A stretch of DNA of 64,000 nucleotides from RBG-13-51-18 sp963739395 (lineage in GTDB: Bacteria; Chloroflexota; Dehalococcoidia; Dehalococcoidales; RBG-16-60-22), in assembly GCA_963739395.1 (NCBI GenBank), contig CAVUAE010000002.1, positions 186,001 to 250,000 on the forward strand. The letters are read 5' to 3'. Position numbers and translations under genes: made by a program. A model generated the notes under the pieces. That model did no database searches and was not told where the DNA came from. It saw nothing but the letters and a program-made list of their open reading frames with translations. This document shows positions 25,918 through 33,973 of the stretch, piece by piece; position 1 is the stretch's first letter; each line of letters begins with the position of its first letter.

Positions 25918-26331
25918 ATGTACACGGATTTATTCAGCGCGTTCCTGGCCAGCGATGACACGCTGCGGATATACCGGGACAAAACGCTTATCTCCTCGTC
26001 AAACAAAGACCGGCTCCTGCCCTTAATGGAGTATCTTGCGAGTCTTAATCCGGGGCAACAGCCGGTTACTATTTTCGACAAAATCATGGGCAATGCTGCT
26101 GCCCTGCTGGCGGTCAAAGCTAACTGCCGTGAGGTGTATAGTCCTTTGGGCAGTGAACTCGCCATAAAAACGCTTCAAAAACATGATATCAAATACCACC
26201 TTATAAAAACCGTCCCTTACATCATGCGTCCCGACGGCAAAGGCATCTGCCCCATGGAGCAACTATCCATCGGAAAAGAGCCGGAGGAGTTTTATCAGGA
26301 GATGAAGTCCCGTATCGAGGCGAAAACTTAA
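25918..26331 (+). CDS. DUF1893 protein
   Basis: A 137-residue cytosolic protein matching DUF1893 features: an N-terminal LRIYRDKTLISSSNKDRLLPL, a central IFDKIMGNAAALLAVKANCREVYSP and a C-terminal VPYIMRPDGKGICPMEQL. The conserved Asp/Lys in DKIMGNAAA and the Cys in ICPME mark the family, which is related to the cytidine-deaminase superfamily fold but has unknown activity. It lies five bases after the ECF S-component gene and is presumably co-expressed; this context suggests handling of an imported small molecule. The Met in MYTDLF is used as the start. Confidence 0.82.
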   Translation: MYTDLFSAFLASDDTLRIYRDKTLISSSNKDRLLPLMEYLASLNPGQQPVTIFDKIMGNAAALLAVKANCREVYSPLGSELAIKTLQKHDIKYHLIKTVPYIMRPDGKGICPMEQLSIGKEPEEFYQEMKSRIEAKT

Positions 26332-26427
26332 TCAGCACTAAAAGAAACGGCGTAGAAAAGACAAGACAAACTTTTCTTTAAAGATATATAATGGCTAAAA
26401 ACACCTATTTACGAAGGAGGCATCTTC

Positions 26428-26871
26428 ATGGCAACTAGCGATAGAGCTAAATTGGAAAAATATTTTAAAAAAAGCGTGATGACTAATAAAACCCCTCACC
26501 CCGAAGTCTCCGCCCCGCGGTTGGGACTCCACAGCGATAAAAAATATGGCAATCGTGAATTCGCCATGAGCTGGTGGGCAATTACCGAGCCGTTCACTAT
26601 GGTGACGGAATGCCATGCTCATGATTTCGACCAGTTTTTAATATTTGTCGGGGGCGACCTCACTAACATGCCCAAACTTGGTGGGGAGGTAGAGCTGACT
26701 TTGAGTCTGGACGGTAAAAAACTAGAAAAGTTCGTTATCACCGAAGCTTGCACCGTCTTTGTGCCGGCTGGGTTATATCACTGCCCGCTTAATTTCAAAA
26801 AGATAAACGACCCCAAGAAACCCATCCTTTTCCATGACCTCTTCTTCGCGCCGGAATATAAGCGTAAGTGA
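26428..26871 (+). CDS. Small cupin-like protein, paralog 1
   Basis: A 147-residue single-domain protein of a family that occurs five times in this window. The predicted metal-binding histidines lie in ECHAHDFDQFLIFVGGD (about residues 68-84) and a downstream VFVPAGLYHCPLNF (about 113-126). The SD GGAGG precedes the ATG. No catalytic partner is known; such proteins are found in anaerobic bacteria and their function is not established. The protein is complete, with a long unrelated-looking N-terminal section before the cupin strands. It stands alone between DUF1893 and a GNAT gene. Confidence 0.78.
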   Translation: MATSDRAKLEKYFKKSVMTNKTPHPEVSAPRLGLHSDKKYGNREFAMSWWAITEPFTMVTECHAHDFDQFLIFVGGDLTNMPKLGGEVELTLSLDGKKLEKFVITEACTVFVPAGLYHCPLNFKKINDPKKPILFHDLFFAPEYKRK

Positions 26872-26932
26872 CCTGGAATGTCATTCCGGCGAAGGCTTCA
26901 GCCCGAGTTCAGCCCGAGGGCCAGAATCCAGG
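26872..26932. repeat. Short intergenic repeat with CCTGGA/TCCAGG ends
   Basis: CCTGGA (26872-26877) and TCCAGG (26927-26932) face each other; inside are GTCATTCCGG and a tandem AGCCCGAG. It is related to the GTCATTC repeats at 19277 and 25100. Confidence 0.4.
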
Positions 26933-26952
26933 GGAGGGGTGAGTTATAAACA

Positions 26953-27432
26953 ATGTTAAAAATCCGTCGCTACCAGCCAGAAGATAATAAGGTTTGCCGG
27001 GCGCTTAACGAAGCTGGTATCGCACAAATAGAGGCTTCCGAAGAATTGCGCGGATTGCCGGGCATTGATGCTGACTTCGACGACATTGAAGGCGTTTATT
27101 TAAAGAACGGCGATTTTATCGTCGGACTGGAGAATGGCGATGTTGTTGCCATGGGCGCTTTTAAAAAAAGAACAGAAAACTGCGCGGAATTCAAGCGTCT
27201 AAGAATCCACCCGGAGCGTCAGCGTAAAGGCTATGGCGAGACAATTATGCGTAGGCTCATGGAGTTGGCGGCGGAAATGGGTTATACCGAGGGCTTTCTG
27301 GATACCTTAACCACCAACTACCGGGCACAGCGACTTTTTGAAAAACTGGGCTTTAAAAAAAGTGGACACGGCAAACGTGGACCCTTTGACCTACTTTTTT
27401 ACACCCGTAAACTTAACAAGGGAGGTGTATGA
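26953..27432 (+). CDS. GNAT-family N-acetyltransferase
   Basis: A 159-residue acetyltransferase with the GNAT acetyl-CoA site LRIHPERQRKGYGETIMRRL (Q/RxxGxG/A near residues 84-90) and the conserved C-terminal NYRAQRLFEKLGFKKSG. The substrate could be an amine or protein but cannot be decided. The DUF169 gene begins only one base after its stop, its SD (GGGAGG) overlapping the end of this gene, so translation is coupled. Confidence 0.88.
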   Translation: MLKIRRYQPEDNKVCRALNEAGIAQIEASEELRGLPGIDADFDDIEGVYLKNGDFIVGLENGDVVAMGAFKKRTENCAEFKRLRIHPERQRKGYGETIMRRLMELAAEMGYTEGFLDTLTTNYRAQRLFEKLGFKKSGHGKRGPFDLLFYTRKLNKGGV

Positions 27433-27433
27433 T

Positions 27434-28183
27434 ATGGACGTAGCCTTTAAAGAAAAATTCCTCAAACTCTGGAAAAAGTTCTTCAATAATGCCTCCTTAC
27501 CTATCACCTTTAATTACACTGATAAGCCGGTAAATGCTGAAATAGTCAAACCTGGTTCTGTGCCCGACTGCATTATCGGGGCGCTAGTAAAGGTGCATCG
27601 CGGTCAATCCCTCGCTTTCGACGTCAATGCCGTAGGTTGCCCGGGTGGGAAAAGATACCTCGGTTTTGCAGAAGAGCTAATGCCTGATTTCGAGTATTTT
27701 CTCTCCTGTGGGATTCCCGGGAAAATGGAGGGCGAACGTTATAAAAAGTCACCGGAGATGGTCAAAGAATTTTTACAAAAACATTCACCGATAATTAAAG
27801 CTCCTGCAAAATACGTTGTCTTTAAACGGTGGGACAAACTGGATGCAAACGATAGCCCGGATGTTGTCATCTTTTACGCTGAGCCCGACGTTCTTTCAGG
27901 ATTATTTACCCTAGCCAGCTTCGATGAGGCAGAACAGAACATGATTATCACCCCCTTCGGCTCCGGCTGTGCTTCCGTCGTTCAGTACCCTTTTATAGAG
28001 GCAAAATCCGCCCATCCCCGGGCAGTTATCGGCATGTTTGATGTCTCGGCGCGTCCCTTCATTGATAAAACCGCCTTAGCCTTCTCCGTCCCGATGAGTA
28101 AGTTCAAGCGAATGGTGGACAACATGGAGGAGAGCTTCCTCATCACGCCATCCTGGGCTAAAATACAAAAACGCATTAAATAA
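27434..28183 (+). CDS. DUF169 family protein
   Basis: About 249 residues. The ATG at 27434 (MDVAFK) directly follows GGGAGGTG; the reading frame extends upstream only through the GNAT gene, so that extension was discarded. DUF169 motifs are visible: CIIGALVKVHRGQSLAFDV, the VGCPGGKRYLGF cysteine segment, DVVIFYAEPDVLSGLFTL and the FGSGCASVVQYPF cysteine with the later SVPMSKFKRMVDNMEESFL. The family is widespread in methanogens and strict anaerobes and has no proven activity. Two or more conserved cysteines suggest Fe-S or thiol chemistry. It is co-transcribed with GNAT and probably with DUF362. Confidence 0.85.
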   Translation: MDVAFKEKFLKLWKKFFNNASLPITFNYTDKPVNAEIVKPGSVPDCIIGALVKVHRGQSLAFDVNAVGCPGGKRYLGFAEELMPDFEYFLSCGIPGKMEGERYKKSPEMVKEFLQKHSPIIKAPAKYVVFKRWDKLDANDSPDVVIFYAEPDVLSGLFTLASFDEAEQNMIITPFGSGCASVVQYPFIEAKSAHPRAVIGMFDVSARPFIDKTALAFSVPMSKFKRMVDNMEESFLITPSWAKIQKRIK

Positions 28184-28211
28184 CTAAATATTTAGATAAA
28201 GAGGAAATTTT

Positions 28212-29126
28212 ATGACCAAGATAAGTTTAGTGAAAACTACCGATAGAGCCGCAGGCACGCAACAAGCTATCGAGTTGCTTAAGATAAACCCCATCGAGGG
28301 CAAATCGGTCGTGCTTAAGCCCAATTTTAATACCGCCGACCCCGCTCCCGGCTCAACCCATTACGATACTCTATACGCCCTGATTAGTAAGCTGAAAGAA
28401 ATGGGCGCTAAGAAAATCACCGTGGCGGAACGCAGCGGTCCTGGTCCTTCTACCCACGATAACATGGAGAAAAAGGGCATCTTTAAAATGGCTAAAGAGC
28501 TTGGCTTTGATATTTTAGATTTGCAGGCGATGCCCAAAGACGGCTGGGTTTTAGTTAAGCCCAAGGACAGCCACTGGAAGGATGGCTTCCTCTTCCCCAA
28601 GATTTATAGAGAAGCGGAGTCTATCGTGACCACCTGCTGCCTTAAGACGCACCAGTTCGGCGGGCATTTCACGCTTTCGCTTAAGCTATCAGTGGGTATG
28701 GTGCCGCCGGGTCTGGGTCCGCCCGGGGCAGGCGCTTACCCTTACATGAATGAACTGCACTCCTCGCCCTACCAGCGCCAGATGATTGCCGAGATAAACA
28801 CAGCCTATTCCCCCGACCTGATAGTTTTAGACGGGGTGGAGGCTTTTGTGGAGGGGGGACCGCACATCGGTAAGCGCGTGAACGCTAACGTGATTTTGGG
28901 CGGCACCGACCGTGTCGCTATCGACGCGGTGGGCGTGGCGATACTGCGTCAGTTAGGAACAACATCGGAAGTAAGCAAAGGCCAGATATTCGACCAAGAC
29001 CAGATAAAGAGAGCGGCAGAACTTGGTTTAGGCATAAAATCCGCCGACCAGATAGAAATTATCACCGGCGATAAAGTTTCAGAAGAATATGCGCAGGTGA
29101 TAAGGGAGATATTAGGGAGAGGGTAA
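28212..29126 (+). CDS. DUF362 protein
   Basis: A 304-residue DUF362 protein: N-terminal VVLKPNFNTADP (Lys/Asn motif), ITVAERSGPGPSTHDNME, TTCCLKTHQFGGHFTLSLK, and IVLDGVEAFVEGGP plus NVILGGTDRVAIDAVGVAI. It lacks the C-terminal ferredoxin domain that some relatives carry. The family is frequent in anaerobes and its activity is unproven; these motifs resemble nucleotide/metal-binding hydrolase folds. SD GAGG precedes the ATG. It follows DUF169 by 28 bases, likely in one operon. Confidence 0.85.
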   Translation: MTKISLVKTTDRAAGTQQAIELLKINPIEGKSVVLKPNFNTADPAPGSTHYDTLYALISKLKEMGAKKITVAERSGPGPSTHDNMEKKGIFKMAKELGFDILDLQAMPKDGWVLVKPKDSHWKDGFLFPKIYREAESIVTTCCLKTHQFGGHFTLSLKLSVGMVPPGLGPPGAGAYPYMNELHSSPYQRQMIAEINTAYSPDLIVLDGVEAFVEGGPHIGKRVNANVILGGTDRVAIDAVGVAILRQLGTTSEVSKGQIFDQDQIKRAAELGLGIKSADQIEIITGDKVSEEYAQVIREILGRG

Positions 29127-29133
29127 TAAAGTA

Positions 29134-29619
29134 TTAAACAAATCGAATAATTGTTACGAGAATATCAAGTGCATATGAGATAGCTAATAATGCAATAGCT
29201 GCTACAAACGCGGTTATATCTACAAATATTCGTTCTGCTGAATTCAAAGATACATCGCTTATCGATTTAACATATTCCATTCCAAAAAAGAATATTAAGA
29301 AACAAGCAGAAGAAAGTAATATTAATTTACCAACAGTTTTAAGATCATGTATTATTTCGTGATTATTAAGATTATTTTCTTTATAAAAAGCCCCAATCAA
29401 TACAAGACCACCTAGCGTAGCTGTGACTACACATAAGTCAATAGGAGAAATCGACGATGCAGTGACTGGAATTTCACTTGGTATAATTGCTAAGCTTTGT
29501 AGATAATGATATAGCCACATCAAAGAACCAATGGCAGATATAATAAAAATGATATATCCAGGAACACAATACCAACCGTATTTTTGCCACATTTGTCTAA
29601 ATGACATAAAGACCCTCAA
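29134..29619 (-). CDS. AT-rich hypothetical integral membrane protein
   Basis: A 161-residue protein with four predicted membrane segments (about residues 17-38, 53-72, 93-115 and 129-150). No family is recognised. The DNA is clearly more AT-rich than the flanks, with AATTATT-like runs and two of the few GATC sites in the window at or next to it (near 29345 and 29652), which suggests recent acquisition. It is transcribed against its neighbours, with its stop eight bases from the DUF362 stop. Upstream is a 113-base AT-rich gap before the MFS gene. Real coding is likely but unproven. Confidence 0.6.
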   Translation of the reverse strand: MRVFMSFRQMWQKYGWYCVPGYIIFIISAIGSLMWLYHYLQSLAIIPSEIPVTASSISPIDLCVVTATLGGLVLIGAFYKENNLNNHEIIHDLKTVGKLILLSSACFLIFFFGMEYVKSISDVSLNSAERIFVDITAFVAAIALLAISYALDILVTIIRFV

Positions 29620-29732
29620 TTCACACTTTTACGAAAATAATGATAATATCCGATCTATGTTTTGTCAACATGATACCCCATCCTGTACAATAAAACCACA
29701 TTGGAATAAATCAGACCAACCTCTTTTCAAAT

Positions 29733-30905
29733 ATGAACAAACGCCTTATTTTAACCGCGTGTTTTTTAACGGTGTTCATCGCCTATGCCGTCAGGTACGG
29801 CTACGGCATCCTACTCCCTGAAATGCTCAAGTCGCTGGATATTACCAAAACGGACGCCGGCGTTATCTTCTCCGCTTTCTTTATTGCCTATACCGTTGCC
29901 TCGCCGGTATGCGGGTATATATCCGACCGCTACGGCTCGCGGTGGCTGCTGGCATCATTCGTCACCTCGTTAGGAATTGGGTCATTTCTCATGGCATACG
30001 TCTCCTCAATCCTGCAAGCCAGCTTATATTTTACGTTGGCTGGTATCGGGTCGGCGGCATGTTGGGCGCCAGTTATGGTCCTGGCGCAAAAGTGGACGAG
30101 TCAAGAGCATCGAGGTAAAACCCTGGCGTTTATCGACATCGCCAGCGCGTTAAGCCTTATCGCCGGAGGAGGTCTGTTGCCGGTTATTATCAAGGAGTTA
30201 GACTGGCGGACGGGGTGGATGATTTTGGGTGCAATAGGGATAGCCATGGGAGTCTTCAACTTCCTGGTGGTGAAAAACCCGCCTGATGAGAAACAAAATC
30301 AAAACCAAACGACAGTTAAAACCGCTAGCTTACCGCTAGCAACCTTCCTGCGTAGTGGCAAATTCTGGCTATTCGGATTAGGCTACTTTTTCACCGGTTT
30401 TTCCATACTGATACCTATCACATTTTTAAACACCTACATGGTGCAGGAATTGTCCTTTTCTTATAATATTGCCTCCGGTCTCTTTATATTTTTAGGAGTT
30501 GGCGCCATAGTTAGTAAAGTCACCATTGGCCCTCTTTCCGATAAAACAGGCAGGCTTAAAATGATTTTCCTCTGCGGTATCCTGATTGCCCTTGGCTGCC
30601 TCGGGATGATTTTTGATAACATCGTCACTCTGTTCATCGCGGCGTTTGTTTTCAGTATGGGGTATGGCGTCGTCTGGGCGCTTTACGCCGCGGCGGCCTC
30701 CGATTATTTTAACAAGGAATCTTCAGGTACCATTATCGGTCTATGGACATTATTTCTAGGCGTCGGCTCGATACTATCGCCGGTAATATCCGGCTGGCTG
30801 GCAGACACTACCGGTACGCTTACCTGGTCTTTCGGTTTAGGGGCGGCGGGGGGATTATTATCTACAGTGTTGCTAATACCATTATGGCGACAGGGACAGA
30901 AGTAA
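29733..30905 (+). CDS. Major facilitator superfamily transporter
   Basis: A 390-residue transporter with 12 predicted membrane spans. The MFS loop motif GYISDRYGSRW lies after the second span (about residue 61-71) and a second copy ISPLSDKTGR-like segment, seen as GPLSDKTGRLKM, lies between spans 8 and 9; the central loop carries KNQNQTT-like polar sequence. It resembles the oxalate/formate antiporter-like or monocarboxylate type, but the substrate cannot be read. It stands alone; the upstream region has no clear promoter. A short repeat and the comM promoter follow. Confidence 0.88.
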   Translation: MNKRLILTACFLTVFIAYAVRYGYGILLPEMLKSLDITKTDAGVIFSAFFIAYTVASPVCGYISDRYGSRWLLASFVTSLGIGSFLMAYVSSILQASLYFTLAGIGSAACWAPVMVLAQKWTSQEHRGKTLAFIDIASALSLIAGGGLLPVIIKELDWRTGWMILGAIGIAMGVFNFLVVKNPPDEKQNQNQTTVKTASLPLATFLRSGKFWLFGLGYFFTGFSILIPITFLNTYMVQELSFSYNIASGLFIFLGVGAIVSKVTIGPLSDKTGRLKMIFLCGILIALGCLGMIFDNIVTLFIAAFVFSMGYGVVWALYAAAASDYFNKESSGTIIGLWTLFLGVGSILSPVISGWLADTTGTLTWSFGLGAAGGLLSTVLLIPLWRQGQK

Positions 30906-30940
30906 GTTCATCCTACTTGTCCTGAGCTTGTCGAAGGATT

Positions 30941-30970
30941 TTGCCATTTGGCATAGCTTTACGCTACAAT
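30941..30970 (+). promoter_or_regulatory. comM promoter, leaderless, with TGCCATTTGGCA
   Basis: TTGCCA (30941-30946), 18 bases, TACAAT (30965-30970); the comM ATG is at 30978, seven bases after the -10, so the mRNA would be leaderless. The -35 box is part of TGCCA-tt-TGGCA (30942-30953), a motif also seen near comEA and the 58 kb regulator. Confidence 0.5.
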
Positions 30971-30977
30971 ATATCCC

Positions 30978-32498
30978 ATGCTAGCTAAAGTCATCAGCGG
31001 GGCTATCGTCGGGCTGGACGGCGTTATCGTCGAGGTAGAAGTTGATATCCTCTCTGGCCTGCCTAAGGTTATTATCGTAGGGCTGCCCGATACCGCCGTT
31101 GAAGAATCCAGCGAGCGCGTGCGTTCTGCAGTACAAAACTCCGGCGGCACTTTCCCGATGAAGCGTATCGTGGTGAATCTGGCGCCCGCCGACCTTAAGA
31201 AAGTAGGCCCCGCTTACGACTTGCCTATCGCCGTCGGTATCCTCTTAAGCTCGGAGCAGGTTGAAGCCGATGTCAGCAAGACTATGTTTATCGGCGAGCT
31301 TTCACTTGATGGAACTCTACGCCACACTAACGGTGTTTTACCTCTCGTCGCCCTCGCTAAAGAACAAGGCATTCCTAATGTTATTGTGCCGGAGGCGGAC
31401 GCCAAAGAGGCGGCTTTAGTTGATGGCATTAATATTATCCCCATCGCCTCTTTAGTCCAGCTGGTCAGCTACCTGCGCGGCGAGATTCCAGCGCCGTCAG
31501 TACCTAGCGAGAGCAAAATCGCCGAAACGGTGCCGCAGTTAAATTACACCGACCTGGCCGATATCAAAGGACAGGAACATGTTAAACGCGCGTTAGAGGT
31601 GGCGGCGGCGGGGGGACATAACGTAATTATGTGCGGGCCGCCGGGCAGCGGCAAAACTTTGCTGGCGCGCGCCCTCCCCTCCATTTTGCCCCCCATGACT
31701 AATGAAGAAGCTCTTGAAGTTACCAAGATTTACAGCGTTAGCGGACTCCTACCGGCAGATATACCGATGCTGCGGCAGCGTCCCTTCCGCGCCCCCCACT
31801 ACACTATCTCCAACGCGGGGCTAGTGGGCGGGGGACACTGGCCTAAGCCTGGCGAGATTAGTTTAAGTCACAAGGGCATCCTCTTCCTCGATGAGCTACC
31901 GGAGTTCGGGCACTCTTTACTGGAAGTGCTGCGTCAGCCGCTAGAAGATAAAATGGTCACTATCAGCCGCGCCCAGGGGAGGGTTACTTTCCCCTCCAGC
32001 TTTATGCTGGTCGGCGCGATGAACCCCTGCCCTTGCGGTTATTACGGCGACCCCTTCCGCAAGTGCACCTGCCCGCCGAGCCTTGTTTCCCGCTACCAGC
32101 GACGTATCAGCGGGCCGTTTATCGATAGAGTGGATATCTTCGTCGAAGTGCCGCACATCGATTACGAAAAATTGACGGACAAGCGTATGGGTGAGACGTC
32201 GGATAAAGTGCAGGCAAGAGTAACCAAAGCCCGCGAAAGGCAGTTGAACCGCTTTAACGGTTCCAAACTTACCAGCAACGCCGAGATGACACCCGCCGAG
32301 ATACGGGAATACTGCCACATTGAAGACGCCGCGCAGAGTCTACTTAAAGCGGCGATGAAACAGCTTTATCTCTCTGCCCGCGCCTTCCACCGTATCCTTA
32401 AGCTGGCGCTTACCATCGCCGACCTTGATAATTGTGATATAATCAAAGCCAACCATATCGCCGAAGCCGTACAATACCGGCCAAGACGAACGGAATAA
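30978..32498 (+). CDS. comM: YifB/ComM-family AAA+ ATPase (Mg chelatase-like)
   Basis: A 506-residue hexameric helicase related to ComM, which in naturally competent bacteria promotes branch migration during integration of transforming DNA. In order: an N-terminal Lon-like ChlI domain (GAIVGLDGVIVEVEVDI, then GLPDTAVEESSERVRSA), the MgChl-type AAA+ core with Walker A GPPGSGKTLLARAL (about 217-230), Walker B GILFLDELPEFGH, the sensor MNPCPCGYYGD, and a C-terminal MgChl domain including LKLALTIADLD. The window also carries comEA and comEC, supporting natural uptake. A methyltransferase gene follows two bases later. Confidence 0.92.
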   Translation: MLAKVISGAIVGLDGVIVEVEVDILSGLPKVIIVGLPDTAVEESSERVRSAVQNSGGTFPMKRIVVNLAPADLKKVGPAYDLPIAVGILLSSEQVEADVSKTMFIGELSLDGTLRHTNGVLPLVALAKEQGIPNVIVPEADAKEAALVDGINIIPIASLVQLVSYLRGEIPAPSVPSESKIAETVPQLNYTDLADIKGQEHVKRALEVAAAGGHNVIMCGPPGSGKTLLARALPSILPPMTNEEALEVTKIYSVSGLLPADIPMLRQRPFRAPHYTISNAGLVGGGHWPKPGEISLSHKGILFLDELPEFGHSLLEVLRQPLEDKMVTISRAQGRVTFPSSFMLVGAMNPCPCGYYGDPFRKCTCPPSLVSRYQRRISGPFIDRVDIFVEVPHIDYEKLTDKRMGETSDKVQARVTKARERQLNRFNGSKLTSNAEMTPAEIREYCHIEDAAQSLLKAAMKQLYLSARAFHRILKLALTIADLDNCDIIKANHIAEAVQYRPRRTE

Positions 32499-32500
32499 AC

Positions 32501-33304
32501 ATGGACAAATACTTTAAAAATAATAAAAAGTGGTGGAACGAGGCTACTCCCATTCACGCGAAGTCGGTGTTCTATGACGTCGATGGTTTTAAAGCCGGAA
32601 AAAGCAAGATGATAATGCCATTTGAAATCGAGGAAATGGGCGACTTGCGCGGTAAATCCCTGCTCCACCTGCAGTGCCACTTTGGCATGGATACGCTTAC
32701 GTGGGGACGGCTGGGGGCTAAAGTTACCGGCGTGGACTTTTCTGATGTAGCCATCAAGCAAGCACGTAGATTAAGTAAAGAAATTGGCATCAAAGCTGAT
32801 TTCATCTGCTCGGATATCTACAAGCTGCCGGAAATCCATAAGAAAAAGTACGATATCGTCTATACGTCCGGGGGCGTGCTTTGCTGGCTGCCAGACCTGT
32901 ATAATTGGGGGGAAATCATCGCTCATTTTCTTAAGCCCGGCGGTTTCTTCTATATCATGGAAGGGCATCCATTTTCCTGTGTTTTCGATAACTCAAAAAC
33001 TGCGACACATCTAAACGTGACGAATTCCTATTTTCATCAACCAGAACCGATTAAGTGGGAAGCAGATGGCGATTATGCCGACCCTGCCGCGCAAACGTCC
33101 TACGGCTCTTACGAATGGGCGCACAGTATGGGGGATATCATCAACGGGCTAATTCAGGCGGGATTGAAAATAGAATTTTTGCATGAATTCCCTTACATCT
33201 TTTTTAAGGTCATGCCCTTTATGCATAGAGGTGAAGACGGCTTTTGGTATTTGGAGGGAGATAAACTGCCGCTTATCTTTTCTCTAAAAGCAAGCAAACC
33301 ATAA
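32501..33304 (+). CDS. Class I SAM-dependent methyltransferase
   Basis: A 267-residue methyltransferase of the Rossmann class. Motif I is LLHLQCHFGMDTLTWGRLG (about residues 52-70), followed by the acidic VTGVDFSDVAIKQAR, then IKADFICSDIYKLP and the DIVYTSGGVLCWLPDL segment (motif IV region) and FLKPGGFFYIMEGHPFSC. The N-terminal WWNEATPIHAKS and C-terminal RGEDGFWYLEG resemble a family of small-molecule methyltransferases rather than rRNA enzymes. It begins two bases after comM and is probably co-transcribed. The methyl acceptor is unknown. Confidence 0.85.
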   Translation: MDKYFKNNKKWWNEATPIHAKSVFYDVDGFKAGKSKMIMPFEIEEMGDLRGKSLLHLQCHFGMDTLTWGRLGAKVTGVDFSDVAIKQARRLSKEIGIKADFICSDIYKLPEIHKKKYDIVYTSGGVLCWLPDLYNWGEIIAHFLKPGGFFYIMEGHPFSCVFDNSKTATHLNVTNSYFHQPEPIKWEADGDYADPAAQTSYGSYEWAHSMGDIINGLIQAGLKIEFLHEFPYIFFKVMPFMHRGEDGFWYLEGDKLPLIFSLKASKP

Positions 33305-33330
33305 CTTGTGGCGAGCTTGTCGAGCCAAAA

Positions 33331-33374
33331 TTGACACCCGTCTGGAAAGAGTTATAAAATCAGACGATATATCG
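33331..33374 (+). promoter_or_regulatory. Promoter and candidate operator of the cupin triplet
   Basis: TTGACA (33331-33336), 16 bases, TATAAA (33353-33358). Directly after it, ACGATATATCG (33364-33374) matches the palindrome in the ECF operon leader at 25293. Confidence 0.5.
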
Positions 33375-33416
33375 GGATATCACTATTTCATTTTACTAAC
33401 AGAAAGGAAAAAGAGT

Positions 33417-33938
33417 ATGGCACAGTCGAAATACGGCAAGTATATCTGCACTGAGTTCAAACCGAACATCCCCCTGCCGGTCTACCGTGAATGGGAGCGC
33501 GATATGCTCGGGGACGGCTTGTGGGACGGCTACCACCGCGGTTTACAGCATGTCGTCTGGACGGACGCTAAAGTCATTCCCGGGGCTTTTTATTCCGAGA
33601 TGACCTGGCAATGGCCGGGAACCTACCCCAACCAGCGACCGCGTCCGGTGCTGACTAAAGAGCAAATGGAAGAAATGGCGAAAAAGCCCGGCGGCCAGGG
33701 CGTGCCCCCGCACGCGCATCCCTTCCCCGAATTGCTCTCCTTCTTCGGGACAGATTTAGACCACCCAGAGGAACTCAACGGCGAAGTGGAATTCTGGATG
33801 GAAGACGAAAAATACATCTTCACTAAGAGCTTCGTCGTCTATATCCCGACCAACGTGACCCATTGCCCGCTAAGAATCCACCGCATGGATAAGCCGTTCT
33901 TCCATTACACTATTGGTCCCGGCAGCACTTATGTTTAA
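33417..33938 (+). CDS. Small cupin-like protein, paralog 2
   Basis: A 173-residue cupin-like protein starting at ATG 33417 (MAQSKYGKY) behind AGAAAGGAAAAAG; the open frame upstream is noncoding. The metal motif PHAHPFPELLSFFGTD and distal YIPTNVTHCPLRIHRM mark it as the same family as the genes at 26428, 34475 and 41554. The N-terminal SKYGKYICTEF is shared almost exactly with the 34475 protein (TKYGKYIISKL). First gene of a three-gene cluster, with its own promoter and the ACGATATATCG motif. Function is unknown. Confidence 0.8.
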   Translation: MAQSKYGKYICTEFKPNIPLPVYREWERDMLGDGLWDGYHRGLQHVVWTDAKVIPGAFYSEMTWQWPGTYPNQRPRPVLTKEQMEEMAKKPGGQGVPPHAHPFPELLSFFGTDLDHPEELNGEVEFWMEDEKYIFTKSFVVYIPTNVTHCPLRIHRMDKPFFHYTIGPGSTYV

Positions 33939-33973
33939 TGCCGCGGGAGTTGAGAGATAGAAAGGATACGCAA

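Noticed and set aside
27338..27433. Upstream extension of DUF169 within the GNAT gene
   Set aside because: The extension is GNAT coding sequence in another frame; GGGAGGTG before 27434 marks the true start.
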